Positions 11,596-22,216 of a stretch of DNA of 64,000 nucleotides are shown piece by piece (the stretch's first letter is position 1; the number at the start of each line of letters is the position of its first letter). Source of the DNA: Papilionanthe hookeriana x Papilionanthe teres (Eukaryota; Streptophyta; Magnoliopsida; Asparagales; Orchidaceae); assembly GCA_022702705.1 (NCBI GenBank), contig CM040429.1, positions 113,437,943 to 113,501,942 on the forward strand, given 5' to 3'. A model generated the notes under the pieces. It was not told the origin of the DNA and did not search any database. It saw only the letters and a program-made list of their open reading frames with translations. The position numbers were made by a program, and so were the translations under genes.

Positions 11596-12744
11596 ATGCC
11601 ACCAGTAATGAAAATAAGCAGGGGAAATGTACATTTGATTTGACAAATTTGTATGTTATAAGCCTCAGGATTGTTATGCCGAAGAATTTCAATCAAGAAA
11701 GTTGATCCCTGAATGATGTTTTAAAAATTCCGGTGGAGAAGTAGAAAATCTAATTGTTTGTTGAAAATGGGATCGGTTGTGTTTTTTCTCTGCTGTTGTG
11801 GTTATCTATGAAGGTTTTATGAAAATTTCCATGAATCTGAAGACGATCTAGTGATGGTGAGGGGGAAGACAGTAGCATTTACACCTGAGGTAATCAATTC
11901 ATTTTATGAACTAACTATGGATACTATGTTTTTTTATTCAAATTACAATCCTACGGAGGAGGAGTTAGATGAGATTATATCTTTGTTATCTACTGGAAGA
12001 GTTCTTTGGAAGATTACCAGTGGTAGGAGAGTAAAATTTTCTACCTTGAAGTTGGATGCCACAGCGAAAACCTGGCATTATATTATTTCTACGTACTTAC
12101 TCCCCACTAATCATCTTAGTGAAGTGAACAGAGAGAGGGCTACTCTGAACTACTACATTCAACAGTACAAGCCGATCAATATTAGATTTCTCATTTATCA
12201 GATTATTACCAGTTCTGACAGAGCTGCTACTACTGCAGGTTTTGAATACCCTTCCTTAATCTTTTCTTTATGTGAGCAAGCTGGTGCTAAATATGATAGT
12301 TCGGAGGACATTCTTTTCCCTCTGAAGCCCATTACTAATGTGAACGTGAAGACTTATTCTGAACATTCAATTTTTTGCTGGAGAGGAGGATTTTCTAAAT
12401 GTTTTTTTGCTTCTATGTCACATGCTTCTACATCTAGAGCTTCCACGTCTCGTGGTACATTCAGTCCAGATTCACAATCTAAAATGCTACAGACTATGAT
12501 GGATAACATTGATTATGTTATGGATAAGGTATAAAATCTTGAAAACTATGTTGATCATATTGTTTCATATTTAGGAAGATATAGTGATTATGAGGAGAAG
12601 TACAACACTTCTTTGGAAAGAGTTATTAGATGAGACCAGAGTGTATAATTTCCACCTTATCCACGGTATACTCAGTTTGAATCTGCTAGTTTATGGAATG
12701 ATGATGATGATGAAGAAGATGATGATGGAGATAAGGATGAGTAA
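11596..12744 (+). pseudogene. Athila 1 3' ORF copy B, plant 'putative transposon protein' family
   Basis: The longest frame (11851-12534, 227 aa) carries the domain catalogued as 'putative plant transposon protein' (Pfam PF20167), found after pol in Athila elements. Visible features are VRGKTVAFTPEVINSFY, WHYIISTYLLPTNHLSEVNRE, ATLNYYIQQYKPINI and a Ser/Thr/Ala-rich segment (ASTSRASTSRG). Past a stop at 12532 the tail runs on to an acidic end (DDDDEEDDDGDKDE) and a stop at 12742-12744. The start ATG at 11596 follows a likely acceptor and matches the start at 21121 in Athila 2; 11596-11850 is frameshifted. The function is unknown; it occupies the env-like position. Confidence 0.75.
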
Positions 12745-14203
12745 GGATAGAGATATGTTATGTTTTATTTGAGCTATTATTTGTGTTAATGCTGGGACTA
12801 CTTTATGTATTGTTATTTACGGTGGTAGTGAACATTTTTGTTATTGTTTATTGTAATGTATCTATGTTATGATAATGTGGTAGTATGTATTTGAACTCTT
12901 TTATTTTAAATGTGTTTTGTTAGTTTTGTTGAACTTATTCCTGATGCTTTAGGAAGTTTAGATAGAGCTAACCTTCATTTAAAATTTAATGTTTAAATTT
13001 CAATTTACTACCATAAATTTTCTGTTGTGGTTGTGATATTATGTTAGTTTGTGTGATTTGCTTCTACTTTAGCCTCCACTTCATAGAAGTCTTTTAAATC
13101 TCTTAAATGCTAAAAACAAAATGAACTGTGATCATTTTTACTCCTATTTTTAAATTTTTGTACCTGTATAATTAGGATATGAAAATTCCTGTTAGTATAA
13201 GTGTTAATTTTTCATTCCTGTCCTTATATATATATTCTGCTATAATGTTTAATATTTATAAAAAATTAACGTTGGGGAGGGGGGGAGGGAGTGAAAAATC
13301 AAATTTCAAAACTTAAAGTTTATTTGTTCTTATGTATGCTACAAATACATTTAATCTTTGGTTTGAAAAATAATTATGTGTATGAAGTTATATTAGGGTA
13401 ATAAAATTTTGAATATAGAAATGTGTAAGAAAATTTTGTTAAAACTTTATAGTGATGAAGAAAAATTTTAAGTTAAACTTTTTTCTTAGTAAAGAGATGA
13501 CAAATATGATGTTACTATCTTTAGTAATGGATATTGTATTTTTGAAAAATATAGAAGGATTAGACTTGTATTTTTAATAATTAAATTTCTTTTATTAAAA
13601 GGAGTTTTTAGAACTATTATTATACTTTTAAGTAAAAGATATATCACATCTTTGCTTTAGGAAAGGAAGAGTGGAATTCAAAATCATTAAAAGTCTATCC
13701 ATATATAGCAATCCTTGCCATAAAAGAAAAACCAAAGCAAAGAACAGAAAAAGAATAAAAAAAGAATAAAAAAAGAAAAAGAAAAAGAGTAAAGTATAGA
13801 ATGGGAGGAGAAGCTTAAGGATTAGTGTATAATCAAAAATTGGTTCCACATCTGATCTTTTTTAAGGCATAATATTTGAGACACTCCTAAGCTTTTGGAT
13901 ATGATATAGAGAGTATAATTATTTTTAATGAAAGTTTTTAAGTAGAGAAGATAGAATGCCTAAAATCAATATTTAGAAAAATTACAAGTATTTTTGAATT
14001 AGATAGGAGCTCATATTTTCATACTTTTTTACTTTACAAAATTTCTAAACTTTAATTTGGTCTCATTCACTAAAGCTTTTTTTAAATTGGAATACCACAT
14101 TTCAAGAACAAAATTTTATAATCTCCTAAAAAAACTCATTCACATAATTTGTTTATGTTAGTTTTGAAAGATTATAGTGTCGCTTAAGGACAAGTAACAT
14201 TTC
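12745..14203 (+). other. 3' non-coding region, Athila 1
   Basis: T-rich 3'-UTR-like sequence, then a polypurine tract at 13272, then a purine-rich A/G stretch (about 13735-13800) that also occurs in Athila 2 (about 23005-23100). The shared phrase 'aatcc-t-gc-ataaaagaaaaa' shows that this non-coding block is homologous in the two elements. No ORF with a domain: the 73-aa reverse frame at 13628-13849 is the complement of the A/G tract. Confidence 0.65.
13272..13291 (+). other. Upstream polypurine tract, Athila 1
   Basis: TTGGGGAGGGGGGAGGGAG lies about 930 bases before the 3' LTR. Athila 2 has ATTGGGGGAGGAAAAATT at about 22620, about 885 bases before its LTR. It could act as an extra plus-strand primer or form a G-quadruplex. 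Confidence 0.5.
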
Positions 14204-14218
14204 AAGTTTGGGGAAATT
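14204..14218 (+). other. Polypurine tract next to the LTR, Athila 1
   Basis: The motif AAGTTTGGGGAAATT directly precedes the LTR start. The same motif in Athila 2 (AAGTTTGAGGGATAT, 23490-23504) also directly precedes its LTR. This is the usual place of the plus-strand primer. Confidence 0.55.
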
Positions 14219-15981
14219 TGATTTACCTAAAATATATAATTATTTTATACACATTTTATACTTATTTTTGATGATATTGTTGTTTAATGGAAGATATATG
14301 TGTGTTTTTTTTTTCAGGTATACTTAAATGGACCAAATGTGTCAAAAGGAATGAAAAAGGATCAAATTTAGAGCAATAATGAAGAAGGTGTTAAAACGAA
14401 CTATGTTGCCTAAGCTCCACCAAACATAGAAGGCCGCGCCTAAGCGCCAGAGACTCTGCGCTTAAGCACCAGGTAGTTACTTCACAATTATAAATAATTT
14501 TTGGCAGATTTTGAAGAGGTGTTTGAGGCATCCTTTGGTACAAACGTGAGTAACAGATCAAGGGAGCCAAAATACATTCAAATTTCACTTGAAAGGATGC
14601 ATCTCTTGGGTAGATTCATTTAATATCGACACATTTTGAAGACACACCAAAGCACCTTTTGAGAAATTTAAAAAAAAAGGACTTAAAGAAAAGAAAAGGG
14701 TGTTTAGTGTTCTTTTACCGAGAGAAAAATTAGAGTTTGATGAGAGTTTAAATAAGAAGTTGTAGGATTCTTACTTAGGGTTTCTTCACACTTTTCTCCT
14801 TTTTAGTGAAAGAGAGGGTGAGTAGGGATTCCTAAGTAAAAATCCATTGTGTAGAGAGATTTAAACCCTCTTGGGTTCGGCGACTAGTGCAAGGGAGGCT
14901 TGTAAGAGGAAGGAAGAAATTTAAAGAAACATCAAGAATTTGGTGCAGTGGAACTTTAGATAATTTTTTATCTTCATACTTCTTTTGGTTTTAATTGAGA
15001 CTTCTTATGTTTTCTACATGGTTTTTACTTTTAAAACTATTTGTGGTTGTGTTTTCTCCATGGATTCTGAGTAGTCTTCTTTTTCTTTTTATTTGAAATG
15101 AAAAGTAAACAAGTGTTTGATGAAAGTTGTGGAAGTATTGATTTTTAAGGTTGGATGAAGTTGTGTTGATTCAATCCTTATACTTCATTTACTTCTTGAT
15201 TTAGCCAATCATGATGTTAACATTTGTTTTAAGAACATGTAAGATCCTAGTAGGTATTATCTCAATCAACTATAGGAATGAATTACATGGGATTGTATGG
15301 ATAAGAAAGTAATTCAAATAATTTTGTGCAAATAAATAGGGAAATATATTTTGATGAGTGTAGAATTAGAGACTTTAGGATGAAAGACTAAGCCCCTAAA
15401 TTGGTTTATTGTTTTAGGTTTTGATGCGAGAGTTGGACCCTAGGTGGAGGGAAAGGAGGGAACTCTAGAGTGAGAGCAAGTCTCTTCCCTACCTAACCCG
15501 TCTTCAAAACTATTCAAAATCTAAATTAGCCAAAGTTCTTTATAGCATCTCTAGTAAGGGTAAAGAATAAAATTGCTCCTATTTGGCACAACACATTTTG
15601 AATCCTTCCACAACATAGTTTTTTTACTTATTACTCATTCATGATAAGAAAAAAAATATTTTCATTTATAATTCTTCAAATCTTACAAAAATCTTGTTAT
15701 AGTTAGTAAATTGTTACTTCATTTCGTAATTTAAGAAAATACCAAAAAGAGTCGTATTTTAAAGTATTATGTTATCTAAAAATGTTTAAGTAAGTGTCTT
15801 TTTCTATATACAAGTTCTGATCTAAAAACCTATTTTCTTTTAAATTTTCAAAATTTTTTCCTGTGGGTTCAATATTTTGAGGCTTAATCAGAAAGTCCTA
15901 TATTACTTGATAACGATACGTATACTTTCATAGAATCCCTAAATTAAATATACTATTGTATTCTCATTTATATGTGAATCA
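14219..15981 (+). repeat. Athila LTR shared by Athila 1 (3') and Athila 2 (5'), 1763 bp
   Basis: It starts TGATTTACCTAAAATAT and ends GTGAATCA. A polypurine tract lies directly before it and a decayed tRNA-Asp primer site 6 bases after it, so it has the flanks of both a 3' and a 5' LTR. Its first about 120 bases and the ...TATTACTT...GATACGTATACTT near the end match the LTR at 23505. Overall identity to that LTR looks only moderate. The size is normal for Athila. Confidence 0.75.
14433..14496 (+). promoter_or_regulatory. LTR promoter module P3, Athila 1
   Basis: GCCGCGCCTAAGCGCC and TGCGCTTAAGCACC (14433-14470) are followed by TATAAATA at 14489-14496. This is the likely core promoter of the LTR. 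The GC motif is the same type as in modules P1 and P2 of this element. Confidence 0.6.
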
Positions 15982-15987
15982 AGTTTT

Positions 15988-16005
15988 TAGCACTGTTGTA
16001 AAGAA
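15988..16005 (+). other. Decayed tRNA-Asp primer binding site
   Basis: TAGCACTGTTGTAAAGAA aligns with the Athila primer site TGGCGCCGTTGCCGGGGA at 10 of 18 bases. Seven of the eight changes are C-to-T or G-to-A. The spacing from the LTR (6 bases, agtttt) also fits Athila. Confidence 0.6.
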
Positions 16006-16093
16006 GAATATTTTTTTATCAAAAATATAAGTTTAATTGGATTACCAAAAGAATAGGTTTTATTAGTTTTCATCTGGTAGTAAAAAAATTGGG

Positions 16094-16880
16094 ATCAATC
16101 AGCAAAAGAAATTAAATCCGTTGATGAAGGAAGTAGTAAAGTCTGGGTGATGGAATTATATATCCTATTTCAGATAGTGTGTGATTAATTCCAATTCTTT
16201 GTGTTCCTATGGTAGGAAGAGTGACAGTTGAGATGAATGAAAGAAATGAATTAATATCCACTAGACAAGTAATTTGTTGGTGAATCTATATTGATTATAC
16301 AAAATTAAATGCTGCCACTAGGAAAGAACACTTTCCTTTACCTTTTCTAGACCAAATGTTGTATAGACTTGCTGGGCACAAATTATTTTGTTTTTTAGAT
16401 GGATATACCGGCTATCATCAAATACAAATTGCTTATGAGGATCAAGAAAAGACAACATTTACTATTCCTTATGGAACATTTTCTTTTCAATGAATGCATT
16501 TTGGATTATGTAACGTACTTGCATCATTTCAAAGATGTATGATGTCAATTTTCAGTAATATGACTGATAATGGAATAGAAGTTTTTATAGATGATTTCTC
16601 CGTATTTGGAACTTTGTTTGACGCTTGCTAAAATAATTTAGAAAAATTTTTTGATTTATGCTTAAAAATAAATTTAGTTCTAAATTGAGAGAAATGTCAA
16701 TTTATGGTTGCAGGAGGAATTGTACTTAGGCATAAAATTTCTAAATATGGCATGGAAGTAGACCCTGTAAATATTATAATCATTGTGAAACTACCACCTC
16801 CTACTACTATGAGAGGGGTTAGAAGTTTGTTAGGACATGCTAGTTTCTAGAGACGATACATTAAAGATTTTTAAAAAATT
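16094..16880 (+). pseudogene. Athila 2 reverse transcriptase, 5'-truncated
   Basis: The match begins in the RT finger region (NPLMKEVVKSG near 16115) and continues, through many stops and shifts, over the 'YIDYTKLNAATRKEHFPLPF' zone (16270-16345), the 'DGYTGYHQIQIAYEDQEKTT' zone (16390-16455) and a palm segment around 16570-16610. There the DNA of the YxDD equivalent (gaagtttttatagatgattt) still encodes the two Asp residues (IDDF). The part of pol before it (gag, protease, RT start) is absent. Non-functional. Confidence 0.75.
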
Positions 16881-17466
16881 ACTAAGCCTCTGTGCCAAAA
16901 TTTAGAAAAAGATAAGAAATTTGATTTTAATGAAGAATGCTTAAATGACTTTGAATTATTGAAAGAAAAAATTATTTTCACCTAATTGGGAGAAACATTT
17001 TGTACTAATGTGTGATGTTAGTGATTATGCGATTGGAGCTGTTTTAAGACAAAGGTATTATAAAATTTTTAAAGTTATATACTATGCTGGTAAAACTCTT
17101 AATGAAGCTCAAATTAGTTATTCCACAACTAATATAAATTTATTAGTGATTCATATGCTTTTGAAAAATTTAGGTCGTATTTAATTGATACTAAATTTAT
17201 AGTGCTTATAGACCACTTTGCTATCAAATACTTAACGCAAAAGAAGGATTGCAAACCAAGATTAATCAGATGGGTACTAATGAAAGATTTTAACTTTATG
17301 ATAGTGGATAGAAAAGCAACCGATAATCAAATAGCTAATAATTTATCTTGGTTTGAACAACTTGAATTATCTGATTTTGAAGATGAAATTATGGAAAATT
17401 TTCTTAATGAACAACTTTATAACATTAAGGAATGGAATTTATCATGGTACGTTGATATTGTGAACT
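16881..17466 (+). pseudogene. Athila 2 RNase H domain
   Basis: The start reads KPLCQNLEKDKKFDFNEECL. The first catalytic region (MCDVSDYAIGA) is reached only after a frameshift near 16980. The second half is open at 17202-17468 with the Asp in IDHFAIKYLTQKKDCKPRLIRW and the C-terminal DRKATDNQIANNLSWFEQLE. Relative to Athila 1 the QEF segment before DFNF is shortened. Frameshifted and inactive. Confidence 0.75.
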
Positions 17467-18724
17467 AAATTATAATTGATATTTTACCACCTGAATTACC
17501 AAAGGAACAACAGAAAAAATTATGTATGATGCCAAATTTTACTTTTGAGATGACCCATATTTATATAAACAATGCAAGGATCCAGTTAATAGGAGATGTG
17601 TGCCTTACGATGAAATTGAACCAATTCTTTAGAGATGCCATGATTCTGAATTTAGGGGACAATTTCAAATTGACAAAACTGCACAGAAAATTTTACAATT
17701 TGGATTCTATGGCCTACCCTTTTTGGGATGTTAATAGATATATTAAAACATGTTATCGATGTCAACAAGTAGATAATATTTATAGAAAAAATGAAATGGC
17801 CCAAAATTTTACATTAAAAGATAATATCTTTGATATTTGGGGATTAGATTTTATGGGACCATTTATTCTTTCATTTGTACATATATATTGATTGCAGTGG
17901 ATAATGTATCAAAATGGATTGAAGCAATAGCTTTACCCAGATGTGATGTTCCAAAAGTTTCAAATTCTTTAATGAAAAATATTTTTACAAGATACGGAAA
18001 GCCGAGAGTTATCATTACTAATGGTGGATCTCATTTTAGAAATAATCTGATTCAGAGAATGACTGAAAAATATAATATTATGCGTAGAATCTTAACCACT
18101 TATCATCCCCAAACTAGTGGTTTAGCTGAAATATCTAATCTTGAAATTAAACAAATTTTGAGGAAATTTGTAAATCATCATAAATTAGATTGGTCTGCTA
18201 GATTGGATACTACATTATGGGCATATAGGACTGCTTATAAAACTGCTATAGGATCGTGTCCTTATAGACAGATTTTTGGAAAAACTTATCATTTACCAGT
18301 ATAATTGGAACATAAAGCACATTGGGCAATAAAAGAGTTAAATTTCAATTTAAAGGATGCTGGTGAGAAAAGAATATTACAACTTAACGAATTGAGTGAA
18401 ATTAGAAATGAATCTTTTGATATTGATAGAATTTAGAAAGAGAAAATAAAGATATCGCATGATCGGAAGATTATTAAAAAGAAATTTGCACCTGGATATG
18501 GTGTTTTGTTATATAATACAAGATTGAGATTATTTCATGGAAAACTGAATTCTAGGTGGATAGGACCTTTCACTGTTATAACTGTTTATCAATTTGAAGA
18601 TGTAGATATTAAAGTTCCTAAAATTGAAAGAACACTTAAATTTAATGGGCATCGATTAAAACAATATTTTGAGGGGTCACGACCAAATTTTAAAGAGGTT
18701 TTAATGTTAGGTCATCCTGAATAA
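17467..18724 (+). pseudogene. Athila 2 integrase
   Basis: The zinc-binding half is in 17526-17891 (RYIKTCYRCQQVDNIYRKNEM). The first catalytic Asp is in WGLDFMGPF. After a small frameshift near 17880 the core continues at 17837-18304: the second Asp is replaced (VIITNGGSHF, normally IISDGG) and the Glu is kept (SGLAEISN). Stops follow at 18302 and 18434, then the last block (18506-18724) ends VLMLGHPE. One Asp-to-Asn change would by itself abolish catalysis. Confidence 0.82.
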
Positions 18725-18950
18725 AATTAAAGTTTGTCAGGCTTACAAAGTTAAACCAAGTGCTTTATGGAAGGCAACCCTTAAATATCGTTGTATTTTA
18801 GTTTTTTTGAATTGGTTATAGTTGATATTATTATTAGTTAATCATATATTTTAACTCTAATCACTCATAAATATCCTAAATGATGATACTTATTAGATTG
18901 TATCGAAGATTCAGAGTTTATTTGAATGAAAGCGAAGTTGGAGCAAAATT
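18725..18950 (+). other. Post-pol spacer, Athila 2
   Basis: AT-rich non-coding spacer that matches the position of 9885-10087 in Athila 1. Confidence 0.55.
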
Positions 18951-19130
18951 GTGCTTTGGCGTCGATGGTGCATTTCTCTAGAGAAGAATGCCAAAGTTCG
19001 GAGCTTAGGCGCCGACGGCACCCTATCCAATGCTGACAAAGCGAAATGCAGTTTTTGGAGTTTAAAATGGTGGATTTTAGCAGTTGGAGCGGGAGTTTCA
19101 CTCCTATAACTGCCCAAACTCATTTTATAA
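18951..19130 (+). promoter_or_regulatory. Promoter-like module P1', Athila 2
   Basis: It holds TTTGGCGTCGATGGTGC (18956-18972) and GCTTAGGCGCCGACGGCACC (19013-19022 region), then TATAA at 19105 and 19126. It sits before 3' ORF copy A. The motif linker is GAn, as in the LTR of this element and unlike Athila 1. Confidence 0.45.
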
Positions 19131-19169
19131 CCTATTAACTCTAGAGAGACGAGAAGGTAGTTCCAAAAT

Positions 19170-20343
19170 TTGCATTCCTTGGCTTCCAACTTCTTAGAAT
19201 CTCCAAGATTCAGAGTTTTCAACAGGAGAAATTTCCACAATTTCGAGGCACATCGACTTTGCGTCAAAGTTCTTATAAAGAAGAGGTTAATTAAGGAACG
19301 AGGCCTTGTTAATCGAGGTATGAATGCTCCTAGTACTCGAGTAGAAGAAATTATTATGCAGAGGCAATGGGAAGTGTTTTGCTACACTACTGTCGCAGTA
19401 GTCATTCTTATGGTGAAGAAATTTTATACAAATCTTCATGGAATCAACCAAGGAGTCTTATATGTGTGCGGTAGGTAGATACCATTCACTCCTACAAAGA
19501 TTAATGAATATTACATGATAGGCAAGGTTCCTATCTGTCATTACACAAATTTTTCTCCTACGAGAGACAACATGAATGAAATCAATCAATATTTGACGGA
19601 TAAAGGTGAAGGTTGGGAAATAAGAGACAACTGGCATGTAATTTTCTTTGCTACCTTATTGAATCCTGTGTCAAAGCAATGGAATTCTTTTATATCTCTG
19701 AAATTACTCCCAATCAAGAAAATTAGCATTGTGACGAAGGCAAGTGCAATATTGAACTACTATATTCAAACTGGAAGGTCTGTTGGTATTGGCACCATAA
19801 TTGTGAAATGTTTTTTGGGTTTGATTATGCATGGATAAAATTATGAGTTGGGACATGCTTCCAAAATTTTTCTTCTCTACAGCAATCATAAGTACCATCT
19901 AAAAGCTGGGAAAAAGTGCATCTACCTTGGAAGCCCATGGACCCAACTAAAATTTATGATTGTCCAACAACTGGGGATGAAAATGATCTAAGCATAATTG
20001 TAGACCAACCATCTCAAAGTATACCTCCTTTTCAACCTTGCTTTCTTGAAAGTTCGTAGTTGATTCTGAAGAAGATCAAGAAACTGGAGAAAGAGGTACA
20101 AAATCTTATGAACTCAATTAACAATAGTTCTTAATTATTTGATCATGAAGATTGAAGGATGAAGGAACAACTCAATCATACTGGACGTATTGAAGAAGGC
20201 TTGATACATTTGATGAAGAAGAAGGCTTCGATTGAAGCGGATTTGTGTGACGAATTCTCATATTGACCCTTCTACAGTTTATTTGTGCACCACCAATTCA
20301 TGGAAGATATTAGAGAAAATAGCACTGACATTGATGAGGAGTA
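19170..20343 (+). pseudogene. Athila 2 3' ORF copy A, plant 'putative transposon protein' family
   Basis: An N-terminal segment (19170-19478) reads RGLVNRGMNAPSTRVEEIIM and RQWEVFCYTTVAVVILMVKKF. The core follows in another frame (19483-19838): FTPTKINEYYMIGKVPICHY, LNPVSKQWNSFISLKLLPIK, ASAILNYYIQTGRSVGIGTI. This is the same domain (PF20167) as copy B. The tail (about 20040-20343) is broken, with coiled-coil-like KKIKKLEKE and acidic DIDEE ends. It has one frameshift at about 19480 and stops after 19838. The start codon is uncertain. Confidence 0.7.
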
Positions 20344-20704
20344 GTGATTCTCTATTTTATCTAGTATTTTGTATTTGGACTTTATTAGATGTGTTTTGTA
20401 TTTAGTTTACTTAATGGTGTGATTTTAGACTTATTATTCTTGAGATTTAAGTTTATGTTTACGCTTTCAGCGTTAGAGTGTTGTAGTTTGATTCCAACGC
20501 TAAATTATTGTTGTGGCAGTGTGATTTAAATGTGAAAATTTGTAATTGTGGATTTTATATACAAGAGTGATGTTTTGTGTTTGTGTAAAACTTTTTTTGT
20601 TGATCACATAATTATGAAAATAGATACTTAAAAAGGCTAATTAGATGTCTTCGTAACTTAGAAATGATTGAATATCAAAATTTTTGAACCCCTGAAAATC
20701 GGTC
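20344..20704 (+). other. Non-coding spacer between 3' ORF units, Athila 2
   Basis: T-rich 3'-UTR-like sequence. It matches 10741-11129 of Athila 1 in position and character. No ORF of note. Confidence 0.5.
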
Positions 20705-20741
20705 TGGTGTCGAGGGCGCCAAAATGGGCATCGAAGGCACC
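20705..20741 (+). promoter_or_regulatory. Promoter-like module P2', Athila 2
   Basis: TGGTGTCGAGGGCGCC and GGCATCGAAGGCACC lie before 3' ORF copy B. Only a weak TATA-like sequence follows (cataattttt, about 20776). The GAn linker again matches this element's other modules. Confidence 0.4.
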
Positions 20742-20910
20742 TAAAATCTGAAACATAACCTGGGCCTTTTAAAGTCATAATTTTTAGCAGTTGACCCTAT
20801 TTGACCACCTTCAACCTCTAGCCAAAGCCAAAAACTACTCTTAGGTCTTTCTAGTATTTGGAATTGAGGTGATTTCAAAGCTTATAGAGGTTCGATCTCA
20901 TCTTCTCTTG

Positions 20911-21110
20911 GTAAGAGCACTACTTTAAACTAAATATTTGTTATTTTCACCAAGGAAATATTCTACATTAGGGAGATCTAGAAATTTGATTTTTTTAAGA
21001 AAGCTTTGAGGTGATACATGGTGAAATGTTCTTACTTATTAGATTTGACTTTGGAGTCTACTACATTACAAATTTTGGAATTTGGTGGGATTTATTTGCA
21101 CATTTTCTAG
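20911..21110 (+). other. Candidate 5'-UTR intron before 3' ORF copy B, Athila 2
   Basis: Donor GTAAGA after CTCTTG, acceptor CACATTTTCTAG, 200 bases long, 10 bases before the ATG at 21121. It is in the same place as the candidate intron of Athila 1 but longer. Inferred. Confidence 0.35.
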
Positions 21111-21120
21111 AAATTTTCAA

Positions 21121-22216
21121 ATGGCTTCAAGGATGTTTAATGGGAAGAGAAAGGTGTATTTTGATGAAACGAAATTTGTGAATATTAAAGCACAATATTC
21201 TTTCAACTCTAGCCTCCAAAGTTAGAAGTGTATACATGATCGAGGATTTGAAAATCCTGGTGGAGTTGTGAAATAGGCAATTGCTGATCGAAACTGGGAA
21301 ACATTTTGTAATTTTTCTTTCAATGCAGTTGTAGATGTAGTCTGTGAATTTTATGTTAACCTGTGGTGAACTGAAGAAAATTGTTCTTATTCGAGGAAAA
21401 ATGGTAGAATTCACTCCTGAATGAATCAATGTTTTCTGCCAATTGAGAGATAATCCATCCTGTGAGTATAAATCTTTTGGTACTATGGATCCTGACTTAA
21501 AAGAGGTAATTTCTTTTCTTACTAACGGAAAGGAGAGTGGAAAACTAAGCAAAGGCAAAAGATAAAATTTTTTACTTCCAGTTAAAATGTCGCATCTAAA
21601 GCCTGACATATTTTTGCGGGATTATTATCTACCTATCATCATAGTGAAGTTCAAGAGATAGAGCTATTCTGAATTTTTGTATCTAAAATATGAAGATGAT
21701 TAAGATTGGTGCTATTATTTATAATAGTATATAGACCATGGCTAAAGGAGAGACCACTGGTGGACTAGGACATTCTGCCCTGATTTACACATTATGTGTA
21801 CAATCAGGAGTTGAGGTTAATAATAGTGAAGAGTTGGTCCAGCTTTTAAAGTGTATCATTAAGGCCAACATTCGCACTTCTGAATCTCATGTAGGATGGA
21901 GCGTTGGAAGTAAGAGTACTGAGGTTCCCTGTACTAGTCATGACATACCTTCTACCTCTTGATTCTTACTATTTATGATGTTATGAAGTGTTTGATGATA
22001 CAACAGAGTGACATTGTGAGGCTTCATATCAGGATCGATGGATTAGAATCAAGAGATAGTATTAGTGATGATTATCAGAGGGGAAGAGTGAAGTATGATA
22101 TTGTTTATCATGATGCTCAGATGAGATTCATGAGGGGACAATCTGGTGTGATATTTCCTACTTGCCCCCGCTATATTCCATACCAGCGTGAAGATGAAGA
22201 AGAAGTGGAAGAATAA
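21121..22216 (+). pseudogene. Athila 2 3' ORF copy B, plant 'putative transposon protein' family
   Basis: The start ATG at 21121 (MASRMFNGKRKVYFDETKF) follows a likely acceptor. Recognisable blocks are FENPGGVVK, ADRNWETFCNFSFNAVVDVV, then RGKMVEFTPE near 21393-21421, DPDLKEVISFLTNGK, ALIYTLCVQSGVEV (21738-21962), and a tail RYIPYQREDEEEVEE ending at 22216. The tail parallels PRYTQFES plus the acidic end of copy B in Athila 1. Several shifts and stops. It is more like copy B of Athila 1 than like copy A next to it, so the duplication of the 3' ORF predates the split of the two subfamilies. Confidence 0.7.

Larger units (their letters stand above)
6118..15981 (+). mobile_element. Athila 1: Athila-type Ty3/gypsy element, 5' part outside the window
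   Basis: The order is gag end, protease, RT, RNase H, integrase, then a long 3' region with the plant 'putative transposon protein' ORF, polypurine tracts and an LTR at 14219-15981. The protease motif DLGASINLM, the FxxDDFSVFG-like RT region, the integrase tail ending VLMLGHPE and the post-pol ORF are all characteristic of the Athila lineage. The 5' LTR and most of gag lie on the far side of the inserted Tat A. Pol is full of frameshifts and stops, so the element is dead. Confidence 0.85.

Noticed and set aside
12417..12450. Ser/Thr/Ala repeat in 3' ORF copy B as a signal or anchor
   Set aside because: Hydrophilic and internal; it is a low-complexity linker.
13628..13849. 73-aa reverse frame with a Phe/Leu run resembling a membrane segment
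   Set aside because: It is the complement of an A/G-rich non-coding tract that is also found, without the frame, in Athila 2.
18911..19267. 118-aa reverse frame over the P1' region
   Set aside because: A shadow opposite the start of 3' ORF copy A, with no domain.
21127..21609. 160-aa reverse frame
   Set aside because: It lies antisense to 3' ORF copy B, whose plus-strand blocks match Athila 1; the reverse reading matches nothing.
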